DNA from: Nocardioides zhouii
GTDB lineage: Bacteria; Actinomycetota; Actinomycetes; Propionibacteriales; Nocardioidaceae
Assembly: GCF_004137345.1 (NCBI RefSeq)
Contig: NZ_SDWV01000011.1
Location: 62,001 to 126,000, forward strand
Direction: 5' to 3'
DNA: 64,000 nt
The notes beneath the pieces are model-generated. The model worked only from the letters and a program-made list of their open reading frames with translations. It had not been told where the DNA came from and did not search any database. Made by a program: the position numbers and the translations under genes. Every line of letters starts with the position of its first letter. Within the stretch, counting starts at the first letter, position 1. Shown here one piece after another: positions 30,985 to 39,360 of this stretch.

Positions 30985-32378
30985 CCCTCGCCGACGAGCT
31001 CCGGGCCGTCCCGATCCTCGACGGCTTCACCGACGAGCAGGTCGCGGAACTCGCCGCGGCCGGCGAGGAAGTGTCGTACGACGCCGGGGTGCGGCTGTTC
31101 GACGAGGGCCGCCCCGCCGACGACTGGTGGGTGCTGCTGTCCGGGCGCATCGACCTGGTCCGCCGGATCGGGCACGAGGAAGCGGTCATGGCGACCATGG
31201 AGAACGCCGGCCAGTGGGCCGGCGGCTTCAAGGCGTGGGACGAGAACGGCATCTACATGGGGTCGGCGAAGGTCGTGGCACCGAGCCGCTTCTTCCGGCT
31301 TCCCGCGGCGGAGCTGGGCCGGCTGGGCGAGGCGTGGTTCCCCTTCGCGGTCCACCTGCTGCGCGGCCTGATCGGTACGGCGCGGCGCATCGAGGTCAAC
31401 GCCCGCCAGCGCGAAGCCCTCGTCGCCCTCGGCACTCTCGCCGCCGGGCTGGCACACGAGATCAACAACCCCGCCTCGGCTGCCGTGCGATCCGTTGGTG
31501 CGCTCCAGCAGTCGAGCGACGACGTCTTCGCCTCGCTCCAGCGGCTCGCGGGGGCGGGGATAGACGCGTCCCAGTTCACGGCCCTGGACGACCTCCGCCG
31601 CTCGATCGACCCGTCGTCTGCCCCGACCGGCGTTGCGCTGTCGGATCTCGAGGAGTCGCTCACCGACTGGCTCGAGGATCACTCGATCGACCGCTCGTGG
31701 ACGATTGCCCCCTCTCTGGCGGCCGCTGGGGTCTCGACCGCTTGGCTCGAGGGCGCGGCTGCTGCGTTGTCGGGTGCGGGCCTCCAGGCCGGCCTCGAGT
31801 GGGTGGCCGCGGCCGTCACGACGACCGCGCTCATCAATGAGGCGCAGGACTCGACCCGCCGCATCTCCGACCTCGTCTCGGCGGTGAAGTCGTACTCACA
31901 GATGGACCGCGCCGCCGTGCAGGAGGTGCGCGTCGTCGACGGCCTCGAGAGCACGCTGATCATGCTCGGCCACAAGCTGAGGGAGAGCGGCATCACCGTC
32001 GTCCGCGAGCACGACGACTCCGTCCCCACCATCACTGCCAACCCCGGCGAGCTCAACCAGGTCTGGACGAACCTCATCGACAACGCCGTCGACGCCATGG
32101 ACGGCGGCGGCACCCTCACCGTCAGGACGTACGCCGACGCGAGCCACGTCGTCGTCGAGACCTGCGACACCGGCCCCGGCATGTCCGACGAGGTCGCCGC
32201 CCACGCCTTCGAGCCGTTCTTCACGACCAAGGAGGTCGGCAAGGGGACGGGCCTCGGCCTCGACATCTCCCGCCGGATCGTCGTCGAGCACCACGGCGGA
32301 GAGATCGACGTGGCCTCGGAGCCGGGAGCGACCGTCGTACGGGTGCGGTTGCCGCTCGCGCAGTCTGCCCACCCATGA
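30981..32378 (+). CDS. cNMP-binding-domain histidine kinase
   Basis: A 465-residue soluble kinase. Residues about 5-135 form a cyclic-nucleotide-binding-like (CAP_ED) domain (LFDEGRPADDWWVLLSGRIDLVRR); the usual phosphate-binding RxA motif is not obvious, so the ligand is uncertain. HisKA with H159 in GLAHEINNPASAA; a long helical insertion (about 175-290) sits between the phosphoacceptor helix and the region ISDLVSAVKSYS; HATPase_c with NLIDNAVDAM, DTGPGM and GTGLGLDIS. ATGA overlap with the receiver-flavoprotein gene makes them a cognate pair linking metabolite sensing to a redox enzyme. Confidence 0.93.
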   Translation: MTLADELRAVPILDGFTDEQVAELAAAGEEVSYDAGVRLFDEGRPADDWWVLLSGRIDLVRRIGHEEAVMATMENAGQWAGGFKAWDENGIYMGSAKVVAPSRFFRLPAAELGRLGEAWFPFAVHLLRGLIGTARRIEVNARQREALVALGTLAAGLAHEINNPASAAVRSVGALQQSSDDVFASLQRLAGAGIDASQFTALDDLRRSIDPSSAPTGVALSDLEESLTDWLEDHSIDRSWTIAPSLAAAGVSTAWLEGAAAALSGAGLQAGLEWVAAAVTTTALINEAQDSTRRISDLVSAVKSYSQMDRAAVQEVRVVDGLESTLIMLGHKLRESGITVVREHDDSVPTITANPGELNQVWTNLIDNAVDAMDGGGTLTVRTYADASHVVVETCDTGPGMSDEVAAHAFEPFFTTKEVGKGTGLGLDISRRIVVEHHGGEIDVASEPGATVVRVRLPLAQSAHP

Positions 32379-32379
32379 C

Positions 32380-32408
32380 TTGACGACCCACTTGCATTTT
32401 GCAAGTAT
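32380..32408 (+). promoter_or_regulatory. promoter with HxlR-type operator
   Basis: -35 TTGACG (32380-32385), 17-bp spacer, -10 AAGTAT (32403-32408), 7 nt, ATG. The perfect palindrome ACTTGCA-TTT-TGCAAGT (32390-32406) covers the spacer and enters the -10. It is well placed for repression by the HxlR-type regulator encoded as the second gene of this operon. Confidence 0.8.
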
Positions 32409-32415
32409 CGCCACC

Positions 32416-32820
32416 ATGAGCCTCTTCATCACCTGCCCCGTCGAGAGCGTCGAGCGCGCGACTGCCTTCTACAGCGCCCTCGGCTGGACCCTCAACCCCG
32501 AGATGTCCGACCACAACGTGTCGTGCTTCGCGATCGCGCCGGAGCAGTACGTCATGCTCGGCAGCCGCGAGATGTACGCCAGCGTGGGCGCATCCGAAGA
32601 TCTGGTCGGCGGACCTGACACTCCCTCCAAGGTCACGGTCTCGTTCGACCTCGGCAGCCGTGAGGCGGTCGACGCGCTCATCGAGAGCGCCGAGCGCGCC
32701 GGCGGGCGGATCGGCGACACCGACGACTACCCCTTCATGTACCAGCGCCAGTTCGACGACCCCGACGGCTACCACTACTCGCCGTTCTGGATGAAGCCGG
32801 ACGCCGAACCGACGGCGTGA
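32416..32820 (+). CDS. VOC family protein
   Basis: A 134-residue glyoxalase-fold protein of the kind often called lactoylglutathione lyase-like: SLFITCPVESVERATAFYSALGW at the start, FAIAPEQYVMLGS, TVSFDLGSREAVDALI and a closing FDDPDGYHYSPFWM. Metal ligands are plausible (His/Glu) but not certain. ATG at 32416 follows the -10 by 7 nt. It overlaps the regulator gene by 4 nt. Confidence 0.88.
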   Translation: MSLFITCPVESVERATAFYSALGWTLNPEMSDHNVSCFAIAPEQYVMLGSREMYASVGASEDLVGGPDTPSKVTVSFDLGSREAVDALIESAERAGGRIGDTDDYPFMYQRQFDDPDGYHYSPFWMKPDAEPTA

Positions 32821-33125
32821 GCGACCTCGCCGCGGCACTCGACGTCCTCGGAGCGCGGTGGGCGCTGCTCATCGTGGGGCGGCTGCTCGACGGGCCACAG
32901 CGCTACGGCGATCTGCAGCGCGACCTTGGGACCCCGACGAACATGCTTGCGACCCGGCTCCGTGAACTCGAAGCGGCCGGCGTACTGACCCGACTGCCCC
33001 TCAAGCACAACACTCGGGCGTACGCACTGACCGATCGCGGACTCGCCCTGCGCGAGGCGATCGAAGCGCTCGAACGCTGGGGCGCCGGGAAGGCACAGCT
33101 CGGTCCCTCACCCAGCCGTGGCTAG
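32817..33125 (+). CDS. HxlR-family winged-helix regulator
   Basis: A 102-residue HxlR/MarR-like regulator: ALDVLGARWALLIVGRLLDGPQRYGDLQ, then GTPTNMLATRLRELEAAGVLTRL and a beta wing KHNTRAYALTDRGLALREAI. The N-terminal cysteine seen in redox/aldehyde-sensing HxlR members is absent (no cysteine at all), so a small ligand rather than thiol chemistry probably acts. GTG at 32817 overlaps the VOC stop. Very likely represses its own operon through the palindrome at 32390-32406. Confidence 0.9.
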   Translation: MSDLAAALDVLGARWALLIVGRLLDGPQRYGDLQRDLGTPTNMLATRLRELEAAGVLTRLPLKHNTRAYALTDRGLALREAIEALERWGAGKAQLGPSPSRG

Positions 33126-33135
33126 CATCGAAAGC

Positions 33136-33927
33136 ATGACCGACGACGCCCCCCAGCTCCCGGACCAGACGCTGACCCTCGCCGGTGGTGCACGCATCCC
33201 GCTCCTCGGGTTCGGCACCTGGCAGATCACGGGCGACGACGCCGTCCGCGCGACCGCAAGCGCCCTGGAGAGCGGCTACCGCCACCTCGACACGGCCACG
33301 ATCTACGGCAACGAGGCGGAGGTCGGCCGGGCGCTGGCCGAAAGCGGCGTACCGCGCGACGAGGTGTTCGTGACGACCAAGTGCCCGCCGGACGACGCAG
33401 GCCGGGCGCTCGACACCCTCCGCACGAGCCTCGACCTGCTGCAGGTCGACCACGTCGACCTCTGGCTCATCCACTGGCCGGGGTCGGCCAACACCGACAT
33501 GTGGCGCGCCTTCGTCGAGGCCCGCGACGCCGGCCTGACGAAGGAGATCGGCGTCAGCAACTTCGACGCGTCCCTCCTCGACGAGGTCACCGAGGCGACC
33601 GGGGTGGCGCCGGCGATCAACCAGATCCGGTGGAGCCCGCTGCTCTTCGACGCCGGGGTCGTGGAGGAGCACCGTGCCCGCGGCATCGCACTCGAGGGCT
33701 ACAGCGCCCTCCGCGGCGGAACCCTCGAGCACCCGGCGATCGTCGAGATCGCCGAGCGCGCGGGTCGTACGCCGGCGCAGGTGATCGTCCGCTGGCACCT
33801 TCAGCACGAGATCGTCGTCATCCCGAAGTCGGTCAACGCTGACCGCATTCGTTCCAACGCGGACGTCGGCGGCTTCTCCCTCAGCGATGAGGACATGGCG
33901 ACTCTCGACGCCCTCGGCAGTCGTTAG
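33136..33927 (+). CDS. aldo/keto reductase
   Basis: A 263-residue NADPH-dependent reductase of the AKR5-like group with all four catalytic residues: D52 and Y57 (YRHLDTATIYGNE), K82 (VTTKCPP), H113 (LWLIHWPG). Cofactor-binding segment IPKSVNADRIRSN near the end. Reduces aldehydes or ketones; substrate unknown. ATG at 33136 is 7 nt after TAGCAT (33123-33128), giving a leaderless start; an in-frame GTG lies 18 nt upstream. It overlaps the convergent SDR gene by 4 nt. Confidence 0.92.
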   Translation: MTDDAPQLPDQTLTLAGGARIPLLGFGTWQITGDDAVRATASALESGYRHLDTATIYGNEAEVGRALAESGVPRDEVFVTTKCPPDDAGRALDTLRTSLDLLQVDHVDLWLIHWPGSANTDMWRAFVEARDAGLTKEIGVSNFDASLLDEVTEATGVAPAINQIRWSPLLFDAGVVEEHRARGIALEGYSALRGGTLEHPAIVEIAERAGRTPAQVIVRWHLQHEIVVIPKSVNADRIRSNADVGGFSLSDEDMATLDALGSR

Positions 33928-34733
33928 CCCCGCTCCTCGGCGATGCTGTTGCCGCCGTCGACGACGAGGCACTGACCCGTCACGTACGACGAGCCGGGGG
34001 CGCACAGGAACGCGATGGTCGCCGCCACCTCGTCCGGCATCGCACTCCGACCGATCGGGGACAGACGCCCCTGCCTCACCTCGTCGGCCGTCTGGCTGCC
34101 TGTCGCGATCCAACCCGGCGCCACCGCGTTGGCCGTGACGCCGTCGGCGGCGTAGTCGACCGCCACCGACCGCGCGAGGCCGACCATCCCAGCCTTCGCA
34201 GCGGCGTACGCCGCCTCGTCCCGCATCGCCATGACGGGCCCGGTCACCGAGGTCACCATCACGACGCGACCCCATCGCTGCTCGCGCATGCCCGGCAGGA
34301 CGGCGCGGGTCGCCAGGAACGCGGTGCCGAGGTTGCGCGACAGCGACGTCCGCCACTGGTCGTACGACAGTCGCTCGACGGCACCCGTCTCGTCGCCGCT
34401 GCCGGACCCGGTGCTGAAGGCGGGGGCGCTCACGCTGGTCATGCCGGCGTTGTTCACCAGGATCGTCGGCGGGCCGAGCTGGTCGACCACCTGCGCATGG
34501 GCATCGTGCACCTGCGCCTCGACCGTCAGGTCGGCCACCACTCCGACGGCGCGGATGCCCCGCTCCTCGAGATCCGCGGCACGGTCGAAGGCCCGGGCGG
34601 TCGTCGCCGCGACCGCGACGTCCGCACCGAGGGCACCTAGGAGCGCCGCCGTGGCGAAGCCGATCCCGTCGGGCGAACCGGCCCCGGTCACCCACGCGAC
34701 ACGTCCGGCGAGGTTGAAGGCGTCAGGCAGCAT
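33924..34733 (-). CDS. short-chain dehydrogenase/reductase
   Basis: A 269-residue classical SDR: cofactor motif VTGAGSPDGIGFA (about 15-27), LVNNAGMTS, Ser in VMVTSVTGP and YAAAKAG with catalytic Tyr and Lys, then VAPGWIATGSQ and the C-terminal VDGGNSI. Resembles FabG-like enzymes. The ATG at 34733 follows GAGGGT by 6 nt with TTGACC 17 nt further upstream, a complete leaderless promoter. Substrate unknown. Confidence 0.92.
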   Translation of the reverse strand: MLPDAFNLAGRVAWVTGAGSPDGIGFATAALLGALGADVAVAATTARAFDRAADLEERGIRAVGVVADLTVEAQVHDAHAQVVDQLGPPTILVNNAGMTSVSAPAFSTGSGSGDETGAVERLSYDQWRTSLSRNLGTAFLATRAVLPGMREQRWGRVVMVTSVTGPVMAMRDEAAYAAAKAGMVGLARSVAVDYAADGVTANAVAPGWIATGSQTADEVRQGRLSPIGRSAMPDEVAATIAFLCAPGSSYVTGQCLVVDGGNSIAEERG

Positions 34734-34777
34734 GCGCGAACCCTCACGGCTCCCCGTCGTCGGGTCAAGCACCCGCC

Positions 34778-35656
34778 TCAGCGGATCTGGGCTAGGGAGA
34801 GCACGTCGTCGATGGCAGCCTGGACCTCTTCCGTGGCGTCGGCGTAGATCTCGTGCGAGGCCCTCACCTCGGTGTACTCGCCCATCGCCCACTGCCCAGC
34901 GACGCGCTTCATGATCGACTCGTAGGCGGCGTAGGTGCGTCCGCACACGTCTTCGGGGCTGAAGCATTGGTCCACGGTCGAGATCACCAGGCTGAACGGG
35001 GTGTCCTGCGGCACGGGTTGGTCCTCGATCTGCCCGCTGATGCTCCGGTAGTCCAAGGACTCGCCGTTCGCGCCCTCCATGTACTCGGCCTCGCCTCGCC
35101 GCTCCCCCGCAGTCATGATCCTCATCCCCGAGGTGGACCACGGCTTCCACGGCGGCACGGGATTGAGTGCCACGACGCCGCCGACCTCGTCGGGGAAGGT
35201 CGCTGCGTACGCCTGGACCAGCAGCCCGCCGGCAGAATGGCCCACCAGCACGTACGGTCCCGGCACCTCCGCGGCCTCGAGAAGGCCGTGCAGGTCACTG
35301 ACCAGGTCCTCGCCGGTGCGCGGGGTCGGCGCTGAGCCGCTCCTCCCCTTGTTCGCCCGGTCGTAGGAACACACCCGCCGCTGCGAGTCGAAGGCCGCCC
35401 GCAGCACGTCGAGGTCGCTGAGCAGACGACCCTCACCGACCTCCAGCACGATCGTCGGCTCGCCCTCACCCCAGCACTCGAGGTAGAGGTCCCGCCCGTT
35501 CACGGGGAAGGTCCCGCCCAGCGACGGCTCGGCCGAGCCCGTGGTCGTGGCGCTGACCTGCGGCTCCGCAGAGCCGGGCGGGTCGGAGGCGCACGCGCCC
35601 AGCGCGGCCACCGCCAGGACCAGCGGGGCTATCAGTCCGATCCGCAGCGCGTTCAT
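34778..35656 (-). CDS. alpha/beta-hydrolase lipoprotein
   Basis: A 292-residue secreted hydrolase. The N-terminus MNALRIGLIAPLVLAVAALGAC is a lipoprotein signal with the lipobox LGAC (lipidated Cys about 22), then a Ser/Thr/Pro-rich linker. The alpha/beta-hydrolase fold has the nucleophile elbow VGHSAGG, an oxyanion segment in VLEVGEG and a possible catalytic His near the end in RASHEIY. Acts outside the membrane, probably an esterase. It may form an operon with the membrane genes upstream. Confidence 0.88.
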   Translation of the reverse strand: MNALRIGLIAPLVLAVAALGACASDPPGSAEPQVSATTTGSAEPSLGGTFPVNGRDLYLECWGEGEPTIVLEVGEGRLLSDLDVLRAAFDSQRRVCSYDRANKGRSGSAPTPRTGEDLVSDLHGLLEAAEVPGPYVLVGHSAGGLLVQAYAATFPDEVGGVVALNPVPPWKPWSTSGMRIMTAGERRGEAEYMEGANGESLDYRSISGQIEDQPVPQDTPFSLVISTVDQCFSPEDVCGRTYAAYESIMKRVAGQWAMGEYTEVRASHEIYADATEEVQAAIDDVLSLAQIR

Positions 35657-35675
35657 CTGACTGTCGCAGTCCTGC

Positions 35676-35981
35676 TCAGTGCGCTGCCCGGGAGCCCACC
35701 AGGGCACGCTCCCGACGAGCACTGCCGAGCCGGTGGCCGAGCTGCACCAGGCCGATGCCGACAACGAGGATCGCCAGCGACACCAGTCCGTAGGACAACG
35801 GGAACTCCGAGGGCTCGAACGCCGGACTCGTGGCCCCGTTGAGGGAGTCGAGCATCAGGTAGATGCCCTGGAAGACGAACGCCCACAGGTAGGCGATGGC
35901 GTACGTCGTGGTGGCGGCGAGCCGGTTGGCCAGGAAGTAGCCGAGCGGGAACGCGCTGAGGACCGTGACGACGGCGATCAT
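35676..35981 (-). CDS. three-segment membrane protein, unknown function
   Basis: A 101-residue protein with hydrophobic segments at about 3-22, 25-45 and 66-84, and a basic C-terminal tail RRERALVGSRAAH. No family recognised. It begins inside the stop codon of the next upstream membrane-protein gene (ATGA) and ends 19 nt before the lipoprotein hydrolase, so the three genes are probably one transcript. Confidence 0.78.
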   Translation of the reverse strand: MIAVVTVLSAFPLGYFLANRLAATTTYAIAYLWAFVFQGIYLMLDSLNGATSPAFEPSEFPLSYGLVSLAILVVGIGLVQLGHRLGSARRERALVGSRAAH

Positions 35982-36391
35982 CGGGCGCCGACCTCAGTCG
36001 AGACCGGCACGGGACGCCGGTCCGTCGAGAACATCAGGACCACGGCCAGCACGGTCAGGAGCACCGAGAACCCGACCAGGGCCTTGATGAACATCGGCAC
36101 GTCGACGAAGAACGCCGGCAGCCCGGTGAGCGTGATGACGATCATCGAACCTGCAGCGACACGCAGCGCAACCCGGTTGCCGCGCCACGCCAGGACCGAG
36201 GCCACGAGTCCGATCACCCCCAGGATGCTGCCGACAACCAGGATGGCCATCGGCGGGCCCTCGACGCCGGGGTCAGGTGCCGTGAGGAACCCGGGGATGT
36301 TCGTCAGCGAGTACACGCCGGCGATGGCGATGCCGACCTTCTGCTTCGTCGTGGTGATGCCCCGAGCGGGGGCCAAGGTGGTGCTGGACAT
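35978..36391 (-). CDS. four-segment membrane protein, unknown function
   Basis: A 137-residue protein with four hydrophobic segments (about 17-35, 48-68, 76-95, 100-122) and short ends. The start at 36391 has a strong GGAGGAG site 4 nt upstream; longer open frame beyond it runs antisense to the response regulator and is not coding. First gene of a three-gene operon with the next membrane protein and the lipoprotein hydrolase, divergent from the NarL-type regulator, which may control it. Confidence 0.8.
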   Translation of the reverse strand: MSSTTLAPARGITTTKQKVGIAIAGVYSLTNIPGFLTAPDPGVEGPPMAILVVGSILGVIGLVASVLAWRGNRVALRVAAGSMIVITLTGLPAFFVDVPMFIKALVGFSVLLTVLAVVLMFSTDRRPVPVSTEVGAR

Positions 36392-36548
36392 GTCTCCTCC
36401 AAAGGATGTGGGAACTTGTTGGCTCCACAGTCCGGTCCCGAGCACTCCCTCCCCCAGAGCATCGCCTCCCGCGACCGTCCCGACCAGTCCTGCAAGGAGG
36501 GAACTTCTTCCCGAGCGCCGGGAGGTCGGCAACCTCCATAGTGGTGGT

Positions 36549-37196
36549 GTGCCGATCCGAGTGCTGCTGGCAGACGACCACCCGGTGGTCCGGCGCGGCC
36601 TGGCCGCGCTGCTCGGCACGCTCGACGAGTTCGAGGTCGTCGCCGAGGCGGAGGACGGGGAGGGCGCCGTCCGCGAGGCCCAGCTGTGCCGGCCGGACGT
36701 CGTGCTCATGGACGTACGCATGCCTGGGATGGACGGCGTCGAGGCGACCCGGCGGATCCGCCAGGCGGTGCCGGACGTCGCGGTGCTGGTGCTGACGATG
36801 TACGACGACGATGCGACCGTCTTCACGGCGATGCAGGCCGGAGCCCGGGGATACCTGCTCAAGGGCGCCGAGCAGGACGAGATCGCCGACGGGATCAAGG
36901 CGGTCGCGCGCGGCCAGGCGATCTTCGGCCCCGGCATCGCGACGCGCCTGCTGCAGCACTTCGCCAACCCCCCGGTCGAGGTCGCGGCCGACGAGCCGTT
37001 CCCGGAGCTCACCGCTCGCGAACGCGAGATCCTGGGCCTCCTCTCACAGGGACGACGGACCGCCCAGATCGCCGAGACGCTGCACCTGTCGCCGAAGACG
37101 GTGAGCAACAACCTGACCACGATCTTCGCCAAGCTCGAGGTCACCGACCGCACGGCGGCAGTGCTGCGGGCGCGCGAACGCGGGTTGGGCGCCTAG
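36549..37196 (+). CDS. NarL/LuxR-family response regulator
   Basis: A 215-residue regulator: receiver domain (LLADDHPVVRRGL; phosphoacceptor D55 in LMDVRMPGMDG; K in YLLKGAEQDE) and a C-terminal LuxR helix-turn-helix (about 150-212; LTAREREILGLLSQG, ETLHLSPKTVSNNLTTIF). The GTG at 36549 follows CATAGT by 6 nt, so the transcript is leaderless. Pairs with the kinase 3 nt downstream. A target could be the divergent membrane-protein operon. Confidence 0.95.
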   Translation: MPIRVLLADDHPVVRRGLAALLGTLDEFEVVAEAEDGEGAVREAQLCRPDVVLMDVRMPGMDGVEATRRIRQAVPDVAVLVLTMYDDDATVFTAMQAGARGYLLKGAEQDEIADGIKAVARGQAIFGPGIATRLLQHFANPPVEVAADEPFPELTAREREILGLLSQGRRTAQIAETLHLSPKTVSNNLTTIFAKLEVTDRTAAVLRARERGLGA

Positions 37197-37199
37197 GCC

Positions 37200-38942
37200 G
37201 TGGACGCCTTCGCCGTCGCCTTCGGCTTCGTCGCCGTCTCGACCGCCGTGTCGGGAGGCGCACTGCTGTTGACGCACCGAGCCACGCTGTCGGCCGTCCT
37301 GCTCGTCTGCGCCGGTGCGGCGGGCCTCGTCGCTGATGCGCTCCTCGCCGCTGACCGCGATCGCTCGGGCGCGGTCGCCCTCGCCGCCGCCGTGTCGCTC
37401 TTCGGGCCCGCTGCGCTCGTGACGTTCCCCAGGCCGCGCTGGCGGCACCCGGTCGACTTCGTCGGCGTCGTGGTCGTCGTCGGCGGCGGGGCGATCGGGA
37501 CCGCGTACGCCGGCGTCGACGTGGGCGTCGTCGGGCTGATGGGACTGCTGCAGGGATGCGCCGTGCTGGCCCACACGTGGTGGCGCATCGAGGTGTCCGC
37601 GGATCGCGAGCGCCGAGCCGTGATCTGGATGGCGCTGGCCCTCCTCCTGGCCACGATCTTCTACTTCTTCGCCTCCTTCTCCGCGGAAGGGTTCGACAGC
37701 GGAACGCTGCCCTCGATCGGGACCGCCGCGTTCGCGCTGGTCGCTCCGGCCATGTACGTCGGGGCAACACTGCCCGACCTCGTCGACGTACGTGCGCTCG
37801 TGGTGCGGACGGTGGTGCACTCCGTCGCCCTCGTCACCGTGATGGCCGTCTTCGTGCTTGCACTGGGCCTGCTCGAGGCGGTCGGCGCGACGGAGCTGAA
37901 CGTCGGCGCGCAGGCCCTCCTCGCAGCCCTCTGCTCGACCATCCATCACCCCACCTGCGTCGTGCTGCGCGGCGTTGTGGACCAGCTGCTGTTCGGCCAG
38001 CGTCCCGACCCGCTGGGCGCCGCGTCGGCGGTGGCGGACCGCATCGGCGCCGGGCCGGTGATGGCGCTGCGCGCGATCCGGGACGCCCTCGTCATCCCGT
38101 ACGCCGCCCTCCTCGTCGACGGCGTCCTTCTCGCATCGACCGGCACCGCGACCACCCACACCCGTTCCCTCGACCTGGACGGTGCGGGCGAGCTGGTGGT
38201 GGGGTTGCGCCCAGGCGACCTGGGGTTCTCCCGCGGTGACGAGCAGGTGCTCGGGCTGACCGTCCCCCTGCTGGCACAGACCGTTCGCGCGCGGGCGCTC
38301 GCCGAGCAGCTCATCGAGTCCCGCGGTCACACCATCGCAGCCGTCGAGGAGGAGCGGCGTCGGCTCCGTCGCGAGCTGCACGATGGGCTGGGCCCCCGGC
38401 TGTCCGGGGTCGCGTTCACCTCCGACGCGGCGCGCAACCTCATCCGCACCGATCCGGCGGCAGCCGAGGAGATGGTGACCCAGCTGCGGGCCGACACCGT
38501 GATCGCGATCGAGGAGATCCGGCGAATGGTCTATGCGATGCGGCCACCGGCGCTCGACGAGCTCGGCCTGGTGCCGGCCCTGCGGCAACAGGCCGTCGGG
38601 CTGCGCAACCGCGAGGGTCTCTCCGTCACGGTGGACGTGTCGGCGCCTGCACACTTCCCCGACCTCCCGGCGGCGGTCGAGGTGGCGGCCTATCGCATCG
38701 TCACCGAAGCACTCACCAACGTGGCCCGGCACAGCACTAGCGCCTCCGCATCAGTACGGCTGCACCCTGCCGCGGACGGTCTGCGCCTCGAGGTGACCGA
38801 CCACGGCGGCCACACCGACAGCTGGCGCCCCGGCGTCGGCATGGCGTCGATGCGCGAGCGCGCCACCGAGCTGGGCGGCTCGCTCGAGGCGGGTCCCGGC
38901 CCGTCAGGCGGCCGGGTGTCGGCGCTGTTGCCGCTGACCTGA
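37200..38942 (+). CDS. NarX/DesK-type membrane histidine kinase
   Basis: A 580-residue kinase with a large N-terminal membrane domain (about eight to nine hydrophobic segments within residues 3-250), a GAF-like stretch (about 265-380) and a HisKA_3/HATPase_c output: phosphoacceptor H394 in RRELHDGLGPRLSG, VTEALTNVARHS, then a shortened ATPase lid ending GVGMASMRERATELGG. The GTG start is 3 nt after the regulator stop. The membrane domain suggests sensing within or at the membrane; ligand unknown. Confidence 0.92.
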   Translation: MDAFAVAFGFVAVSTAVSGGALLLTHRATLSAVLLVCAGAAGLVADALLAADRDRSGAVALAAAVSLFGPAALVTFPRPRWRHPVDFVGVVVVVGGGAIGTAYAGVDVGVVGLMGLLQGCAVLAHTWWRIEVSADRERRAVIWMALALLLATIFYFFASFSAEGFDSGTLPSIGTAAFALVAPAMYVGATLPDLVDVRALVVRTVVHSVALVTVMAVFVLALGLLEAVGATELNVGAQALLAALCSTIHHPTCVVLRGVVDQLLFGQRPDPLGAASAVADRIGAGPVMALRAIRDALVIPYAALLVDGVLLASTGTATTHTRSLDLDGAGELVVGLRPGDLGFSRGDEQVLGLTVPLLAQTVRARALAEQLIESRGHTIAAVEEERRRLRRELHDGLGPRLSGVAFTSDAARNLIRTDPAAAEEMVTQLRADTVIAIEEIRRMVYAMRPPALDELGLVPALRQQAVGLRNREGLSVTVDVSAPAHFPDLPAAVEVAAYRIVTEALTNVARHSTSASASVRLHPAADGLRLEVTDHGGHTDSWRPGVGMASMRERATELGGSLEAGPGPSGGRVSALLPLT

Positions 38943-38965
38943 GGCTGACGCACCAGGCGGCAGGT

Positions 38966-39244
38966 TCAGCCGTTCTCGCAGGCGGTGCCGTCCTTGTCGC
39001 GGTCGAGGTTGGCGTTGTTCATCCAGTAGACCTGCACGGCAAGAGCGGTGGTGGCCGGCCGCGAGTAGCCGTCGCGAACTGCCTTGGCGGCCGCCACAGG
39101 CCCCTTTGCCACACCGTGGGGCCACTTGGCGGTCAGGGCCGCACACGACGGGAACTTGGGGACCGCGGCCTCCGCCGGAGTCGTGGTGAGCAGGGGCGCG
39201 GCGAGCGCGAGAGCGGCAACAACCGCACGAGAGGTCTTGGTCAT
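38966..39244 (-). CDS. secreted Excalibur-domain protein
   Basis: A 92-residue exported protein: signal peptide about 1-27 (MTKTSRAVVAALALAAPLL then AEAA), a mid region with FPSCAALTAKWPHGVAKG, and a C-terminal Excalibur calcium-binding motif NANLDRDKDGTACENG. The two cysteines probably form a disulfide. The start follows TACGGT by 6 nt on the minus strand. Divergent from a nuclease that carries a related Excalibur-like stretch. Confidence 0.88.
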   Translation of the reverse strand: MTKTSRAVVAALALAAPLLTTTPAEAAVPKFPSCAALTAKWPHGVAKGPVAAAKAVRDGYSRPATTALAVQVYWMNNANLDRDKDGTACENG

Positions 39245-39360
39245 GGCCGGACCGTACGTCGGCCTCCGAGCCGCCCGCAGGCAAAGACTCGAAGTGCCCA
39301 CAAGATGCACGGATCGGTGACACCGTGGCGCGATCACCCGCACCACCACCCCCGGAATCC

